Below are positions 63,548 to 64,000 of a stretch of DNA of 64,000 nucleotides, in pieces. Numbering within the stretch: position 1 is the first letter of the stretch; the number at the start of each line of letters is the position of its first letter. The notes beneath the pieces are model-generated. The model ran no database searches, had not been told where the DNA came from, and worked only from the letters and a program-made list of their open reading frames with translations. This stretch comes from Gardnerella coleohominis (GTDB taxonomy: Bacteria; Actinomycetota; Actinomycetes; Actinomycetales; Bifidobacteriaceae): NCBI RefSeq assembly GCF_002896555.1, contig NZ_MNLH01000001.1:62001-126000 (forward strand), given 5' to 3'. The translations under genes were made by a program, and so were the position numbers.

Positions 63548-64000
63548 TTATTTGCGTGATTTTCTATCTAATCTGCGTTCAGGTATAAGAAGATACTCTA
63601 ATATATTTGCAGTAAGCTCAGATCCAAGACCTGCAATTGCGTACATAATAACGCATGCCATCATTTGATCTGGCCTAAAGAATTCTTGTGCTCTTGAAAG
63701 AATGTATCCAATTCCAATAGAAGAATTAACTGTTTCGCAAGTCACTAATGCAACCCATGCTACAGATATTGCAAATCGCAAACCTGTCATAAAACTTGGA
63801 AGTGTGCCGCGAAGCAAAATAGATATAAAAATAGTAGATTTTTTAACGTGATAAACCTGCGCTAATTCAAGAAGTTTTGGATCAATATTACGCACTCCAT
63901 CGCGAATATTAACGTACATAGGTCCAAAAACACCAACGGCTATAAGCGCTATTTTCATCGTTTCATCTATTCCGAGGAAAATTATTAATATTGGAGCTAA
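63548..64000 (-). CDS. ABC transporter permease, SsuC-like (N-terminus cut by window edge)
   Basis: The frame is open to the window edge (LAPILIIFLGIDETMKIAL...), so the true start lies beyond it. The visible 150 residues hold the EAA region ELAQVYHVKKSTIFISILLRGTLPSFMTGLRFAIS, which docks to the ATPase, and three hydrophobic segments, ending in a basic tail RRLDRKSRK. It is the first visible gene of the permease–binding protein–ATPase run. Confidence 0.88.
   Translation of the reverse strand, partial: LAPILIIFLGIDETMKIALIAVGVFGPMYVNIRDGVRNIDPKLLELAQVYHVKKSTIFISILLRGTLPSFMTGLRFAISVAWVALVTCETVNSSIGIGYILSRAQEFFRPDQMMACVIMYAIAGLGSELTANILEYLLIPERRLDRKSRK

Overview
The window is AT-rich bacterial chromosome. 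Its gene order and family choices are those of Bifidobacteriaceae: cinA–DUF3046–recA–recX with an actinobacterial-type LexA box, proA–nadD, glmU–rsfS–phosphoglycerate mutase, dprA–comM–yraN, and pth–mfd. The low GC together with Asn/Ser/Glu/Asp-rich inserts in housekeeping proteins points to a Gardnerella-like member rather than a high-GC Bifidobacterium. This is inferred from remembered family features; no search was run. No phage, insertion sequence, transposase or CRISPR array was seen.

Layout. 1–3.9 kb (minus): purine genes purL (cut by the edge), purC and formate-dependent purT. 4.0 kb: tRNA-His. 4.2–11.3 kb (plus): ftsK, pgsA, cinA, a DUF3046 protein, recA and recX, with an SOS box before recA. 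11.5–13.0 kb (minus): thrC. 13.2–20.0 kb (plus): proA, an unknown gene, nadD, prs, tRNA-Gln, glmU, rsfS and a histidine phosphatase. 20.2–23.2 kb: a LytTR/DUF3021 pair, a PPOX-fold protein (minus) and an EamA exporter. 23.3–30.0 kb (minus): tRNA-Leu, an orphan fumarate reductase/SDH flavoprotein, then the competence-type set yraN–comM–dprA. 30.3–35.5 kb (plus): metY and a MacB-like ABC transporter. 36.0–38.0 kb: a coiled-coil, Pro/Ala-rich surface protein followed by a cluster of palindromes. 38.5–41.8 kb (minus): a two-component system with an unusual duplicated kinase. 42.0–46.7 kb (plus): prolyl aminopeptidase, proC, ychF and an L,D-transpeptidase. 46.8–47.9 kb (minus): a YeiH-type exporter. 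48.0–48.3 kb: a tandem palindromic repeat array. 48.4–54.5 kb (plus): uracil permease, azlC/azlD and a UPF0182 membrane protein. 54.7–64.0 kb: a split ThiX/ThiY-like pyrimidine transporter, pth and mfd, then an SsuABC-like operon on the minus strand that runs off the right edge.

How the genes work together. Most of the window is core metabolism (purines, proline, threonine, methionine, NAD, PRPP, UDP-GlcNAc) and genome maintenance (RecA/RecX, Mfd, FtsK, DprA/ComM). The parts least explained by known families are the 48-kb tandem palindrome array and the related CTCAAATC repeats at three intergenic places, the palindrome cluster behind the surface-protein gene, the kinase carrying a second sensor block whose phospho-acceptor His is replaced by Gln, the 20-bp-phased repeats before the LytTR gene, and the structured leader before the ThiY-like gene. 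Many genes also carry short in-frame tandem repeats that could vary in length between strains.
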